A stretch of 64,000 nucleotides of DNA from Nitriliruptoria bacterium (GTDB lineage: Bacteria; Actinomycetota; Nitriliruptoria; Euzebyales; Egibacteraceae): positions 1 through 64,000 of the forward strand of contig PWER01000018.1 of the NCBI GenBank assembly GCA_003553565.1. Direction: 5' to 3'. Of this stretch, positions 15,540 to 24,284 are shown piece by piece. The translations under genes were made by a program, and so were the position numbers. Positions within the stretch are counted from its first letter, which is position 1. The number at the start of each line of letters is the position of its first letter. Under the pieces are notes generated by a model. That model made no database searches and was not told the origin of the DNA. It saw only the letters and a list, made by a program, of their open reading frames with translations.

Positions 15540-16397
15540 ATGACCGACCCGCTGCTCGGTGTGGTGCCGCTGGGCGCCGAGTTCGTGCCGCCCGAGAGCA
15601 TCTGGGCCCAGCTCGCCGCGCCGCTGGGCATCCTCGTCTTCTTCGGCAGCACCTACCTGCTGCTGCGCTCCAACCTCGGCACCAAGCGCGGGTACCTGGT
15701 GCTCGCCACGGTGTTCTTCGGGTTCGTGTCGCTGTTCTCGCTGTTCTGGACCTACGGGGGGATGGGCAGCGACGAGGCCTCCGGCCCGCGCCAGCTGCCG
15801 GGGCAGCCCATCGGCGAGCTCGAGCCGGGCTGGGTGCCCTTCGCGCAGGACGCCCGACTGGTCGACGAGCGCGCCGAGCTGGAGGTCGTGCGCGACCACC
15901 CCGAGGGCTTCGAGGTCGTGGAGGGCGCCGACGGTGACGAGATCCTCGACGAGATCGAGGGCATGGTCGACGAGGAGACCTTCGACCTGATCGACGAGTC
16001 CGTGGGCGACCTCCGCAACTTCTTCGCCGACGAGGAGGTGTTCTCCGACGGTCTTGGCGCGCTCGACGAGGAGGCCGGCATCAGCGAGCTCGGCGACCTC
16101 GACGAGCCCGTCGAGATCGGCTGGACCGAGGTCGAGGGCACCTTGATCGTGGCGATCACCTACGCCGAGTTCGACGAGGAGGAGTTCGAGCTCGTCGACG
16201 ACGGCTACACCTACACGGCGTTCGGCTTCTACGACGAGGGTGCGCTGCAGCTGCCCGGGCTGGCCATGGGCGCCCTGGCGTTCGTGCTGTTCGTGCTCCA
16301 CGCCTGGCTGCTGGACCGCGACGAGCGCCTCGAGCGGCGCCAGCAGGAGGAGCTCACCGAGCTCGAGGAGCCCGAGCGCGTCCCGGTTGGTGCGTGA
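15540..16397 (+). CDS. Unknown membrane protein at the end of the cytochrome bc gene group
   Basis: This 285-residue protein has two N-terminal helices (about 23-42, LAAPLGILVFFGSTYLLL, and 52-71, YLVLATVFFGFVSLFSLFW). About 150 hydrophilic, strongly acidic residues follow, predicted to be extracytoplasmic, then a C-terminal helix (about 237-257, LPGLAMGALAFVLFVLHAWLL) and a charged tail. The ATG at 15540 has GGGAGGA upstream. There are no cysteines, heme motifs or recognised domain. It follows the cytochrome c gene after 46 bases, so it is probably co-transcribed and may be an accessory subunit or an adaptor to the terminal oxidase. Confidence 0.75.
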   Translation: MTDPLLGVVPLGAEFVPPESIWAQLAAPLGILVFFGSTYLLLRSNLGTKRGYLVLATVFFGFVSLFSLFWTYGGMGSDEASGPRQLPGQPIGELEPGWVPFAQDARLVDERAELEVVRDHPEGFEVVEGADGDEILDEIEGMVDEETFDLIDESVGDLRNFFADEEVFSDGLGALDEEAGISELGDLDEPVEIGWTEVEGTLIVAITYAEFDEEEFELVDDGYTYTAFGFYDEGALQLPGLAMGALAFVLFVLHAWLLDRDERLERRQQEELTELEEPERVPVGA

Positions 16398-16483
16398 GCC
16401 GTCAGCACCGGCCCGCAGCGGCGTCACCGACGCCCCCGAACGGGCCGGGATGCACCGACTGAGGCTGGCAGAATGGAGGCGAG

Positions 16484-17029
16484 ATGCGCCCTCTTCTGCT
16501 TGTCCTGGCCCTGCTGGCTGCGGCGTGCTCAGGCGAGGAGCGCGCCGGCGAGCTGCTCCCGGTCGATGAGCGCGAGCCCGCACCGCAGGTCAGCGGTGAG
16601 ACCATCGGTGGCGAGGAGATAGCGCTCGCCGACCTCGACGGGCCGGTGCTGGTGAACTTCTGGGGCTCGTGGTGCGGGCCGTGCGTGGACGAGGCACCTG
16701 ACCTGCGGCGGCTGCACGAGCACTACGCCGACCAGGGCGTGTCGTTCCTCGGCGTCAACGTCCGCGACAGCGAGCGCGGCGCAGAGCGGTTCGAGGAGGA
16801 GCAGGGCATCCAGTTCCCCTCGCTGTACGACCGCCCCGGCGAGATCGCCGCTGCGTTCGGTGGGATCGGGCCCCAGGCGATGCCCTCCACGCTGCTGCTC
16901 GACGCCGAGCACCGGGTAGCAGTGCGCCTGTTCGGCGCGGTCACCTACGGGCAGGTCCAGGGTCACCTCGAGCCGCTGCTCGCCGAGGCCGAGGGTCGCG
17001 TTGACGACGCCGCGGAGGCCAGCCGATGA
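16484..17029 (+). CDS. TlpA/ResA-like thioredoxin lipoprotein
   Basis: This 181-residue protein has a short lipoprotein signal ending LAAAC (lipidated C15) and an extracytoplasmic TlpA-type thioredoxin domain: LVNFWGSWCGPC with C64 and C67, FLGVNVRDSERG, and cis-Pro in GPQAMPSTLLLD. It overlaps ccdA by 4 bases (ATGA), which strongly supports the classic pair: CcdA passes electrons from cytoplasmic thioredoxin to this protein, which keeps apocytochrome CxxCH cysteines reduced for heme attachment by ResB/ResC. Confidence 0.92.
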   Translation: MRPLLLVLALLAAACSGEERAGELLPVDEREPAPQVSGETIGGEEIALADLDGPVLVNFWGSWCGPCVDEAPDLRRLHEHYADQGVSFLGVNVRDSERGAERFEEEQGIQFPSLYDRPGEIAAAFGGIGPQAMPSTLLLDAEHRVAVRLFGAVTYGQVQGHLEPLLAEAEGRVDDAAEASR

Positions 17030-17781
17030 CGCCGGCCGACCTGGTCATCGACGCCAACCTGGTGGTGGCTGCCGGGGTGGCGCTCGCCGCGGGGCTGGTG
17101 TCGTTCGCCTCGCCGTGCGTGGTGCCGCTGGTGCCGGGCTACCTGTCCTACATGACCGGTCTGAGTGGCGGCGAGCTGGCCAGCGGCAAGGCCGGACGCG
17201 CACGCGTGGCCGCCGGGTCGAGCCTGTTCGTGCTCGGGTTCGCGGTGCCGATCGCGCTGCTGGGGCTGCTCGGCGCCCAGATCGGCCAGCTGCTGTCGGA
17301 TCCGCTGTGGCGGTCGCTGCTGGGGGCGCTGGTCATCGTGCTCGGCGCGGCGTTCGCGGGCCTGCTGCCGCTGGCGCCGCTGCAGCGCGAGTGGCGCGTC
17401 ACCCACCGGGCCCTGGACGGCGGGGTGCTCGGGGCGCTGCCGCTGGGCTTCGTGTTCGGGGGGGGGTGGACGCCGTGCATCGGCCCGGCGCTGACCGGCA
17501 TCCTCACGCTGGCGGCGAGCACCGCCGGCGGCGAGGCGGTGCGCGGCGCGGTGCTGGCGTTCATCTACGCCCTGGGCCTAGGCGTGCCCTTCGTGGTGTT
17601 CGGGCTGCTGTTCCACCGCGCCAACGGGACGCTGGCGTTCCTGCGACGCCACTCGCTGCTGATCCAGCGCCTCGGCGGAGCGCTGCTCATGGCAGTGGGC
17701 GTGGCGATCGCCACCGGCTGGTGGTGGGACCTGATGGTGCTGCTCCAGCCGATCATCGGCAGTTGGACCCTGCCGCTGTGA
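17026..17781 (+). CDS. ccdA: Cytochrome c biogenesis thiol transporter CcdA
   Basis: This 251-residue protein has six predicted membrane helices and no extracytoplasmic domains, as in the short CcdA form of the DsbD family. The redox cysteines are C31 in FASPCVVPLVPGYLSYM and C151 in FGGGWTPCIGPAL, at mirror-image positions in the two halves of the fold. It moves reducing equivalents across the membrane to TlpA-like proteins. It is coupled to the lipoprotein thioredoxin upstream and lies 10 bases before resB. Confidence 0.93.
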   Translation: MTPADLVIDANLVVAAGVALAAGLVSFASPCVVPLVPGYLSYMTGLSGGELASGKAGRARVAAGSSLFVLGFAVPIALLGLLGAQIGQLLSDPLWRSLLGALVIVLGAAFAGLLPLAPLQREWRVTHRALDGGVLGALPLGFVFGGGWTPCIGPALTGILTLAASTAGGEAVRGAVLAFIYALGLGVPFVVFGLLFHRANGTLAFLRRHSLLIQRLGGALLMAVGVAIATGWWWDLMVLLQPIIGSWTLPL

Positions 17782-17791
17782 GGGCCCGCCG

Positions 17792-19462
17792 ATGACCACC
17801 GCCCCGCCCCGTCCGCCGCGCACCGACGCTCGCGCCGAGCGCCTGCCGGAGATCCCCGGCCCCGGCGAGACCGTCGTGCTCCTGTGGCGGCGCCTGCGCC
17901 GGATGTCCACCGCCCTCTACCTGCTGCTGGCCCTGGCTGCGGTGTCGATCGTGGCCACCTTCGTGCCCCAGGAGCCGGTGATCCCCACCACGGTGGCCGA
18001 CTGGCGGGCAGGCATCGAGGGGCCCGGCGCCGAGGTGGCCGCAGGGCTGGATGCGCTCGGTCTGTTCGACATCTACGGCTCGTGGTGGTTCGCCACGCTG
18101 GTCGTCCTGCTGTTCGTGAGCCTCACGGGCTGCTTGATCCCACGCGTGCGCGGGTTCGTGCGCCAAGCGCGCCGGGCGCCGGCGCCGGGGCAGAACCTCG
18201 GGCGCCTGACCCACCACCGCACCGTCGACAGCCCCCTGCCGCCCGATCAGGCCGTCGCCGCGGCGGCCACCACGCTGCGTCGGCGCCGCCTGCGCACCCG
18301 CGTGCGCCCCGCCGAGGGGAGCCCCACCGGCAACGCCCAGGTGGCCGCCGAGCGCGGCCACGCCCGCGAGGGCGGCTCCATCGCCTTCCACCTGTCGTTC
18401 TACCTGCTGGCTGCCGGCGCCATGGTGGGGGTGTGGTTCGGGTTCGAGAGCCAGGTCAACGTCGTGGAGGGCGAGTCGTTCGCCGACACGCCGGTGGGCT
18501 ACGACAGCTACGAGCCGGGGCGATTCTTCGGCCAGGGCGACCACGATGGGTTCACCGTCGAGCTCGACGAGTTCGCCGCCGAGTACCACCCGGGTCAGGA
18601 CACCGGGGACGGCCCGCAGTCGTCGCTGATCGCCAGCGAGTTCGCCTCGCGCATCAGCGTGCACGAGGGCGACGAGGTCGCCGCGCAGGGCACCGTCGCG
18701 GTGAACGAGCCGTTCCACCATGGCGCCACCTCGATCTACCAGATCCGCTTCGGCTTCGCGCCCGAGCTGACCGTGCGCACCGAGGGCGGCACCGAGCTGC
18801 ATGCCGACACCACCAACCTGATCGAGAGCGACGACCTGGTGTGGACCGGCGTCGCCGCGGTCGAGCGCACCGACGTCGACAACCAGATCGCCCTGGATCT
18901 CGCGCTGCTGCCCGACGCCACCGTTGAGGGCGGCAGGCTGACCAGCGCCAGCAACGAGCCCGACGATCCGCTGCTGGCGGTCTCGGTGTGGTACGGCTCG
19001 CTGGGGCTCGAGCGCAACCGGCCGGCCGCGGAGTTCGACCGCGAGGCGGGCACCCGCCTGGACGAGTCCCTGCTGCTCGAGCCCGGTGAGACCGGCTCCC
19101 TGGACGCGCTGCCGCTGGAGGTCACCTTCGAGGGGCTGCCGTACTGGTCGGGCTTCCAGGTCGCCCAGGAGCCCGGCCACGGGCTGCTCCTGGCTGGCGC
19201 GGGCCTGCTGCTGGTCGGCCTGGTGCCGTCGCTGTTCGCCTACCGCCGCCGCGTGTGGGTGGATGCCGCGCCCGCTGCGCACGGGGGCAGCCACGTCACG
19301 CTGGCGGGTGTCGCCCGTCAGCGCGCTGAGACCTTCGCCGAGGCCTGGCCCGACCTGGCCGACGCGCTCACCACGGCGGTCGACGGGCGCGACGAACCCG
19401 CCGACCAGACCACCGACGACGCTCGCCCAGGCTCCCACGACCCCACCGGAGAGACGCGCTGA
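17792..19462 (+). CDS. resB: Cytochrome c biogenesis protein ResB (Ccs1)
   Basis: This 556-residue protein has four membrane segments (near 42-62, 95-113, 198-216 and 465-485). A large extracytoplasmic region lies between the third and fourth, the ResB/Ccs1 layout. It carries the VATFVPQEP signature after the first helix and LVVLLFVSLTGCLIPR in the second. With ResC it forms the system II heme-lyase that exports heme and attaches it to apocytochromes. Its stop overlaps the resC start by 1 base. Clients in this window include the diheme cytochrome c at 14372. Confidence 0.92.
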   Translation: MTTAPPRPPRTDARAERLPEIPGPGETVVLLWRRLRRMSTALYLLLALAAVSIVATFVPQEPVIPTTVADWRAGIEGPGAEVAAGLDALGLFDIYGSWWFATLVVLLFVSLTGCLIPRVRGFVRQARRAPAPGQNLGRLTHHRTVDSPLPPDQAVAAAATTLRRRRLRTRVRPAEGSPTGNAQVAAERGHAREGGSIAFHLSFYLLAAGAMVGVWFGFESQVNVVEGESFADTPVGYDSYEPGRFFGQGDHDGFTVELDEFAAEYHPGQDTGDGPQSSLIASEFASRISVHEGDEVAAQGTVAVNEPFHHGATSIYQIRFGFAPELTVRTEGGTELHADTTNLIESDDLVWTGVAAVERTDVDNQIALDLALLPDATVEGGRLTSASNEPDDPLLAVSVWYGSLGLERNRPAAEFDREAGTRLDESLLLEPGETGSLDALPLEVTFEGLPYWSGFQVAQEPGHGLLLAGAGLLLVGLVPSLFAYRRRVWVDAAPAAHGGSHVTLAGVARQRAETFAEAWPDLADALTTAVDGRDEPADQTTDDARPGSHDPTGETR

Positions 19463-20649
19463 TGCTGGACCTACCGCTTGGTGACCTGTCGAACGCGCTG
19501 TTCAACGCCGCCTTCATCACCTACCTGGTGGCCATGGTGCTGGCGTTCGCGCGCCTCGCGTTCACGCGCGTGGGCGTCGGCGGGGCGCCGCTGACCACCC
19601 GCGGCGCCGGGCTGTGGGCCGGACGCGGGGCGACTGCCCTGGCGATCGTCGGTGCGGCGGTCCACCTCGGCTCGATCGTCACCCGCGGGCTGGCGGCCGG
19701 CCACGTGCCGTGGTCGAACATGTACGAGTACTCCTCGTTCCTGGCGTTCGGCACGGTGGTGGTCGGCCTGGTCGTGGTGCAGCGGCGCCTCGGCTACGGC
19801 CACCTCATGGGGTTCGTGCTCGCCCTGGCGATCCTGTCGATGACCTCGGCGCTGCTGCTGTTCACCGAACCCACCCCGCTGGTGCCGAGCCTGCAGAGCT
19901 GGTGGATCAACGTGCACACCAGCGCGGCGATGGGAGCCTCGACGATCTTCATCATCGGGTTCATGGCCACCGCGCTGTACCTCGTCAAGCGCACCGCCGA
20001 GCGCCGCGTCGGCATCTCGGGGACCGGCGCCGCACCGACCAAGCCTGCCGGCGCCGACACCGCCCCCGCCGAGCCCGGCGCCGGCGAGCCCACGCTGCGC
20101 GAGGACGGCGAGGGCTTCGACGACTTCGTGACCGACAGCGACGACCCCCACGACGCGGCCACCGACCCGCTCGCCCAGCGCGACGCCTTGAGCCCGGTGA
20201 CGTTCCCTGGCCTGCCGTTCCTGCTCGTGTCGCTGTACGCGTTCTGGGTGTGGGGCTCGCCGGTCGTGGCGCTGCTGGCAGGCAGCGTCGCCGCGCTGCT
20301 CGGGATCTCGGTGTGGTACGCGGTGCCCAAGCTGCCGCCCTCGGACAAGCTCGACCAGCTCGCCTACCGCATGACCGCGTTCGCGTTCCCCATCTGGACC
20401 TTCGCGGTCATCGCCGGCGCCCTGTGGGCGCAGGAGGCGTGGGGCCGCTACTGGGGCTGGGATCCCAAGGAGACCGGCTCGTTCTTCACCTGGGTGCTCT
20501 ACGCCGGCTACCTGCACGCCCGCTCCACCCGCGGCTGGCGCGGCACCCGCGCCGCGTGGCTGGGCGTGGCGGCGTTCATCGCCCTGGCGGTGACCTACTA
20601 TGCGGTCAACCTGTTCGTCGTGGGACTGCACTCCTACGCGGGGGTCTGA
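19462..20649 (+). CDS. resC: Cytochrome c biogenesis protein ResC (CcsA)
   Basis: This 395-residue polytopic protein is the heme-handling partner of ResB. The tryptophan-rich WWD region starts near W327 (WGRYWGWDPKETGSFFTW). A conserved N-terminal periplasmic motif VPWSNMYEYSSF and histidines near INVHTSAAMG and at the C-terminus (GLHSYAGV) supply likely heme ligands. Compared with the family there is a long hydrophilic, acidic insertion at about 185-245 between helices. The ATG overlaps the resB stop. Confidence 0.93.
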   Translation: MLDLPLGDLSNALFNAAFITYLVAMVLAFARLAFTRVGVGGAPLTTRGAGLWAGRGATALAIVGAAVHLGSIVTRGLAAGHVPWSNMYEYSSFLAFGTVVVGLVVVQRRLGYGHLMGFVLALAILSMTSALLLFTEPTPLVPSLQSWWINVHTSAAMGASTIFIIGFMATALYLVKRTAERRVGISGTGAAPTKPAGADTAPAEPGAGEPTLREDGEGFDDFVTDSDDPHDAATDPLAQRDALSPVTFPGLPFLLVSLYAFWVWGSPVVALLAGSVAALLGISVWYAVPKLPPSDKLDQLAYRMTAFAFPIWTFAVIAGALWAQEAWGRYWGWDPKETGSFFTWVLYAGYLHARSTRGWRGTRAAWLGVAAFIALAVTYYAVNLFVVGLHSYAGV

Positions 20650-20653
20650 CGCC

Positions 20654-21019
20654 ATGCGCCCTGACGACGATCGCGATCCCGTCGACCTCGACGAGCGCGT
20701 CTGCGTGCGCTGCGGGCGAGGCCTGGAGCCCTGGGACGACGAGTGCCAGGTCTGCCGCGAGCCGGCGGTGCTGCGCTTCGCGCTCCCACCGGCGCCGCTC
20801 GGGCCGCCTCCGGCCCATCTGCGCGATGCCGTCGAGCCCGACGCTGCCGAGGCCGGGCAGACCGCCGAGGTCGGGCAGGCCGGCGAGGCCGCGTCGGCCG
20901 GTCACGCGCCCACGGCCGACGCTGCGCTGGAGATCCGCGAGGAGGTCGTGGCCCCGGTCGACGAGACCGGGGGGCTGCCCCCGGTGCCCCCCGTGGGCGG
21001 GGACCCGCACCTGGGCTGA
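20654..21019 (+). CDS. Small zinc-ribbon-like protein, unknown function
   Basis: This is a 121-residue protein. The N-terminal 45 residues hold CVRCGRGLEPWDDECQVC, two CxxC pairs that can form a zinc knuckle. The rest is a low-complexity Ala/Glu/Pro-rich tail without predicted structure. The ATG at 20654 follows the resC stop by 4 bases, so it is probably the last gene of the resB-resC transcript. There is no known function to assign, and the start is not certain. Confidence 0.6.
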   Translation: MRPDDDRDPVDLDERVCVRCGRGLEPWDDECQVCREPAVLRFALPPAPLGPPPAHLRDAVEPDAAEAGQTAEVGQAGEAASAGHAPTADAALEIREEVVAPVDETGGLPPVPPVGGDPHLG

Positions 21020-21058
21020 CGCTCGCGCCTGCCACCGCCCGCCTGGCATGCTACGGCC

Positions 21059-22405
21059 ATGGCGAACTTCGTTGGACGTGAACGAGAGCTGCGAGCGCTG
21101 GCGCGGGCCTGCGGGGGCGGCGGCCTGGCGGTGGTGTCGGGCCGGCGGCGCGTCGGCAAGACCGCGCTGCTGGACCGCTTCGCCCGCGACTGGGACGGTC
21201 CTGCGGTGTTCCTGCCCGGCACGCGGGCACCCACCGCCGAGGCGCTGCGACGCCTCGAGGAGCGCGTGCGGGCGGTGCTGACCCCCGAGCCCGGCGACGC
21301 GCTCGACCTCGGCGGGCTCGAGTCGTGGGACGCGGCGCTGGGCTATCTCCTGGCGCGTGCCCGCCGGGAGCCGGTGCTGCTGGTCCTCGACGAGTTCCCC
21401 TACCTGTGCGAGGCGGACCCGTCGCTGCCCAGCACGCTGCAGGCCCGGTGGGACCACCGCGGTGAGGCCGCCCTGTCGGTGGTGCTCGCCGGCAGCCACG
21501 TCGGCCTCATGGAGGACCTGCTGGCCGCTGACGCGCCGCTGTTCGGACGAGCCGACGCGCACCTGCGCGTCGCGCCGTTCGGCTGGCGCGAGGCACCCGA
21601 CCTCGTCGGTGGCGACGACCCCGACACCTGGCTCGAGGCCGTGGTCACCGTCGGTGGGATGCCGCGCTACCTGTCGCTGTGGGACCCGCGGCACGACGCG
21701 CTCACCAACCTGGTCGACCTCCTCGACGGTCCCGGCGCGCCGCTGGGCGACGAGGGCCTGGTGGTGCAGCAGGAGCTCAACCCGGCGTCCGCGCCGGCGC
21801 GGCTGCTGGAGCTCGTCGCCCTGGGTGCCGCCACGTTCGGGGAGCTGCGCGAGCGCAGCGGGCTCGCCCCGGCCACCACCAGCGGTGCGCTGGACCAGCT
21901 GGAGCGCCTGGGCCTGCTCGAGCGCCAGACCCCGGCGGGAGAGGACCGGTGGCGCACCCGCCGGGTGCGCTACGAGGTCCGCGACCCGCTGCTGGGCGTG
22001 TGGCTGGCGCTGGTGCAGCCCCACCGGGAGGCCTTCGAGCTCGGCCGCGGCGGTGACGTGCTCGCCTCCGGGCGCGAGGCGCTGGCGGCTGCGCAGCGCG
22101 CGGCCCTGGCCCGAGTGGCACGGGACTGGCTGGCCACCACGCACGGCGCCGAGGTGGGTCCGTGGTGGGCAGGCGGCACCGAGGAGGTGGTCGACGCCCT
22201 GGCCCTGCGCGGTGGCGCGCCCGTCGCAGCGGCCACGGCCCACTGGGCCCAGGGGGTCGAGGCGTCGGGACCGGCCGGTCGGGTGCGCGCAGCGCTGGCC
22301 AGCACCCGCCACGGGCCACCGCAGCAGGTGCAGGTGGTCGCGCGTGGCGGCACGGGTGGGGTCACCACGCCCGACGACCTCTACGCCGACGCACGCGGCT
22401 GGTGA
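21059..22405 (+). CDS. AAA-type ATPase (archaeal ATPase/DUF234-like)
   Basis: This 448-residue protein begins FVGRERELRALARACGGG. It has a Walker A (SGRRRVGKT, about 27-35) and a Walker B VLLVLDEFPYL (D111, E112), then a sensor-like VLAGSHVGLMEDLL and FGRADAHLRVAPF. This is the pattern of the PF01637 ATPases. A winged-helix segment follows (FGELRERSGLAPATTSGALDQLERLGLLER, about 262-290), and a C-terminal region matches the DUF234 nuclease-like part in length. The cellular role of such proteins is poorly known. It does not look functionally linked to the respiratory genes. Confidence 0.82.
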   Translation: MANFVGRERELRALARACGGGGLAVVSGRRRVGKTALLDRFARDWDGPAVFLPGTRAPTAEALRRLEERVRAVLTPEPGDALDLGGLESWDAALGYLLARARREPVLLVLDEFPYLCEADPSLPSTLQARWDHRGEAALSVVLAGSHVGLMEDLLAADAPLFGRADAHLRVAPFGWREAPDLVGGDDPDTWLEAVVTVGGMPRYLSLWDPRHDALTNLVDLLDGPGAPLGDEGLVVQQELNPASAPARLLELVALGAATFGELRERSGLAPATTSGALDQLERLGLLERQTPAGEDRWRTRRVRYEVRDPLLGVWLALVQPHREAFELGRGGDVLASGREALAAAQRAALARVARDWLATTHGAEVGPWWAGGTEEVVDALALRGGAPVAAATAHWAQGVEASGPAGRVRAALASTRHGPPQQVQVVARGGTGGVTTPDDLYADARGW

Positions 22406-22572
22406 GCACAAGCGCTCCTCCGGCCACGACAAAGTTGCATCGGACCCACCGAAGTTCGCTCTAGGTGAAGTTTGACAGAGCCGAAGCAGTGGTGGTTGCG
22501 CGGGGTGGCGTGGAGGTCGCCTGACGCGGACGGGGCCCGCGTTGCGAGCAGGCCGGTTCTCCGCGCCTGCGG

Positions 22573-22977
22573 CTACGGGTCGTCGGGGCTGGCGCCCTCA
22601 CGACCGGTGCGGCCCGGCTCGTCGACGCGGATCCTCCGGGTGCCCATGCCGGCCCACAGCACCGGTGAGCGCTTGCCGCGGCGGCGCACCACCTGGACCA
22701 CGCCCGCCACGGCGCCACCCAGCAGCAGCGCGACGCCGGCGAGGATCATCGCGGGGAACGCGAAGAAGATGCCCAGCAGCACCAGACCGAAGCCGCCGAC
22801 GAAGGTCACGGTGGCCCAGTTGGTGTTGCCGTCCAGCGACCCCCACGGGCCCTGACCCGGCCGGGCGCGACCCCACACCTCCTCCTCGGGCAGGCGCGCC
22901 CAGTCGGTCTCCGCGCTGCGCTGGCGGATCCGCTGGGGGCTGTGGATCAAGGGGCCCGGGGAGCGGCGCTCGGCCAT
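22573..22977 (-). CDS. Small membrane protein downstream of menE, unknown
   Basis: This 134-residue protein has a hydrophilic N-terminus (about 1-50), two adjacent membrane helices (about 53-73, WATVTFVGGFGLVLLGIFFAF, and 76-96, MILAGVALLLGGAVAGVV) and an Arg-rich C-terminus. The start lies 4 bases after the menE stop, and its AGGAGG ribosome site is inside the end of menE, so the two are coupled. No family is recognised. The gap up to 22405 holds no gene. Confidence 0.65.
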   Translation of the reverse strand: MAERRSPGPLIHSPQRIRQRSAETDWARLPEEEVWGRARPGQGPWGSLDGNTNWATVTFVGGFGLVLLGIFFAFPAMILAGVALLLGGAVAGVVQVVRRRGKRSPVLWAGMGTRRIRVDEPGRTGREGASPDDP

Positions 22978-22981
22978 GCCG

Positions 22982-24193
22982 TCAGCCTCCTGCGCGGTCG
23001 GTGGTGGATGGGTCGTCGTCTGGTGCGGCGAGCAACTCGGCGGCGCGCGCCGCGTCGACCTTGCCGAGGTCGGTGCGCGGCAGCGCGGCCACCACCCTCA
23101 CCGCGCGCGGCGCGGCTCGGCGGCCGAGACGCTCTGCCACCGCGGAGCGTAGCGCCTCGGGGTCGGGGGCGGCTCGCCCGTCGGGCTCGACCAGCGCGGC
23201 CACGCGCTGCCCCCACGCCGCGTCGGGCAGGCCCACCACGACCGCGTCGTCCACGCCGGGTGCGGCCCGCAGCGCCGCGCGCACCGCCTCGGCAGCGACG
23301 TTCTCCCCGCCGGTGACGATCACGTCGTCGAGGCGCCCGAGGACCTCCAGGCGCCCGTGCTCGTCGAAGCGCCCGGTGTCGCTGGTGGCCAGCCACCCCT
23401 CCTGCAGCGCCGCGGCGGTGGCCGTCGGATCGCCCCGGTAGCGCCGCAGCAGCGTGGGGCCGCGCAGCCACACGCGGCCGTCGTCGTCGAGCGCCACCGT
23501 GACGCCCTCCAGGGGGACGCCGTCGTAGACCACCCCACCACACGTCTCGGTCATGCCGTAGGTGGTCACCACCGGGGCGGGGGCCGCGCGGGCGCGGGCC
23601 ACCAGGTCCGCGTCCGCGCGGCCCCCGCCCAGCAGGACCGCTCGCAGCGTCGTCAGCGCCGCCGCGGCGTCGTCGTCCCGTCCCAGCAGGCGCTGCAGCT
23701 GGGTGGGGACCAGGGCGGTGGCCTCGGCGCGCGCCAGCGCGGCCGCCAGCGCCGCGGTGTCGCCGGCATCGACGAGGGCTGCTGCGGTGCCTCCCGCCCA
23801 GGCGCGGGTCAGCACCAGCAGCCCCGCGATGTGGTGCAGCGGCAGCGCGCACACCCAGCGCCAGCCCGGCGCCGCCCCCAGGCGCTGCAGGCTCGCCCGG
23901 GTGGCTGCGGCCACGGCGGCGTCGGGCAGCTCGACGAGCTTGGGCACGCCCGCGCTGCCCGAGGTGGCGACCACCAGCGCGAGGTCGTCGTCGCAGGGGG
24001 CGGGATCGGGCAGGTCACGGGCGCCCTGCGCGTCGACCAGACGGTGGGGGCGCAGGCGCGCCAGCAGCTCGGCGCGCCGAGCCGCCGGCAGCTCGGGGTC
24101 CAGCGGCGCGATCGCGTCGCCGGCCGCGCGGCGCGTCGCCAGCTCGGCGGCGAGCTCGGCGGGCGGCAGCTGCGCGGCGACCAGGAGGCCCAT
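22982..24193 (-). CDS. menE: o-Succinylbenzoate-CoA ligase (acyl-CoA synthetase family)
   Basis: This 403-residue member of the ANL adenylating family is shorter than the usual 450-500, as is common for MenE. Motifs are [11 protein letters not shown] (the ATP-phosphate loop), [33 protein letters not shown] (the adenine/substrate region), [21 protein letters not shown] (hinge) and [10 protein letters not shown] with the catalytic lysine. It activates o-succinylbenzoate to the CoA ester used by MenB, which is encoded divergently next door. The ATG at 24193 is preferred because a TACCGT -10 ends 7 bases before it; a GTG three codons earlier is possible. Confidence 0.9.
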   Translation of the reverse strand: MGLLVAAQLPPAELAAELATRRAAGDAIAPLDPELPAARRAELLARLRPHRLVDAQGARDLPDPAPCDDDLALVVATSGSAGVPKLVELPDAAVAAATRASLQRLGAAPGWRWVCALPLHHIAGLLVLTRAWAGGTAAALVDAGDTAALAAALARAEATALVPTQLQRLLGRDDDAAAALTTLRAVLLGGGRADADLVARARAAPAPVVTTYGMTETCGGVVYDGVPLEGVTVALDDDGRVWLRGPTLLRRYRGDPTATAAALQEGWLATSDTGRFDEHGRLEVLGRLDDVIVTGGENVAAEAVRAALRAAPGVDDAVVVGLPDAAWGQRVAALVEPDGRAAPDPEALRSAVAERLGRRAAPRAVRVVAALPRTDLGKVDAARAAELLAAPDDDPSTTDRAGG

Positions 24194-24199
24194 CGCTGC

Positions 24200-24240
24200 C
24201 ACGGTAGCCGGGCACGACCGCGCGCCTCGCGGCTACCGTG
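24200..24240. promoter_or_regulatory. Divergent menE/menB promoters embedded in a perfect inverted repeat
   Basis: CACGGTAGCC (24200-24209) and GGCTACCGTG (24231-24240) are perfect 10-bp inverted copies with 21 bases between. Each arm contains a TACCGT -10 element, facing outward: the left one ends 7 bases before the menE ATG on the minus strand, the right one gives a roughly 40-base leader for menB. The symmetry may just reflect two similar promoters, or an operator that controls both. Confidence 0.6.
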
Positions 24241-24284
24241 TCCGCGCCGCCCCGTTGCCCGTCCCACCACAGGAGCCCGCTGCC

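Noticed and set aside
22471-22476. Consensus TTGACA as a -35 of a plus-strand promoter
   Set aside because: No -10 hexamer at 16-19 bases and no plus-strand gene downstream; the next gene is on the minus strand.
22982-24193. menE as a general fatty-acid or acetyl-CoA synthetase
   Set aside because: The protein is short and lies divergent to menB in a men cluster with all neighbouring steps, so o-succinylbenzoate is the likely substrate.
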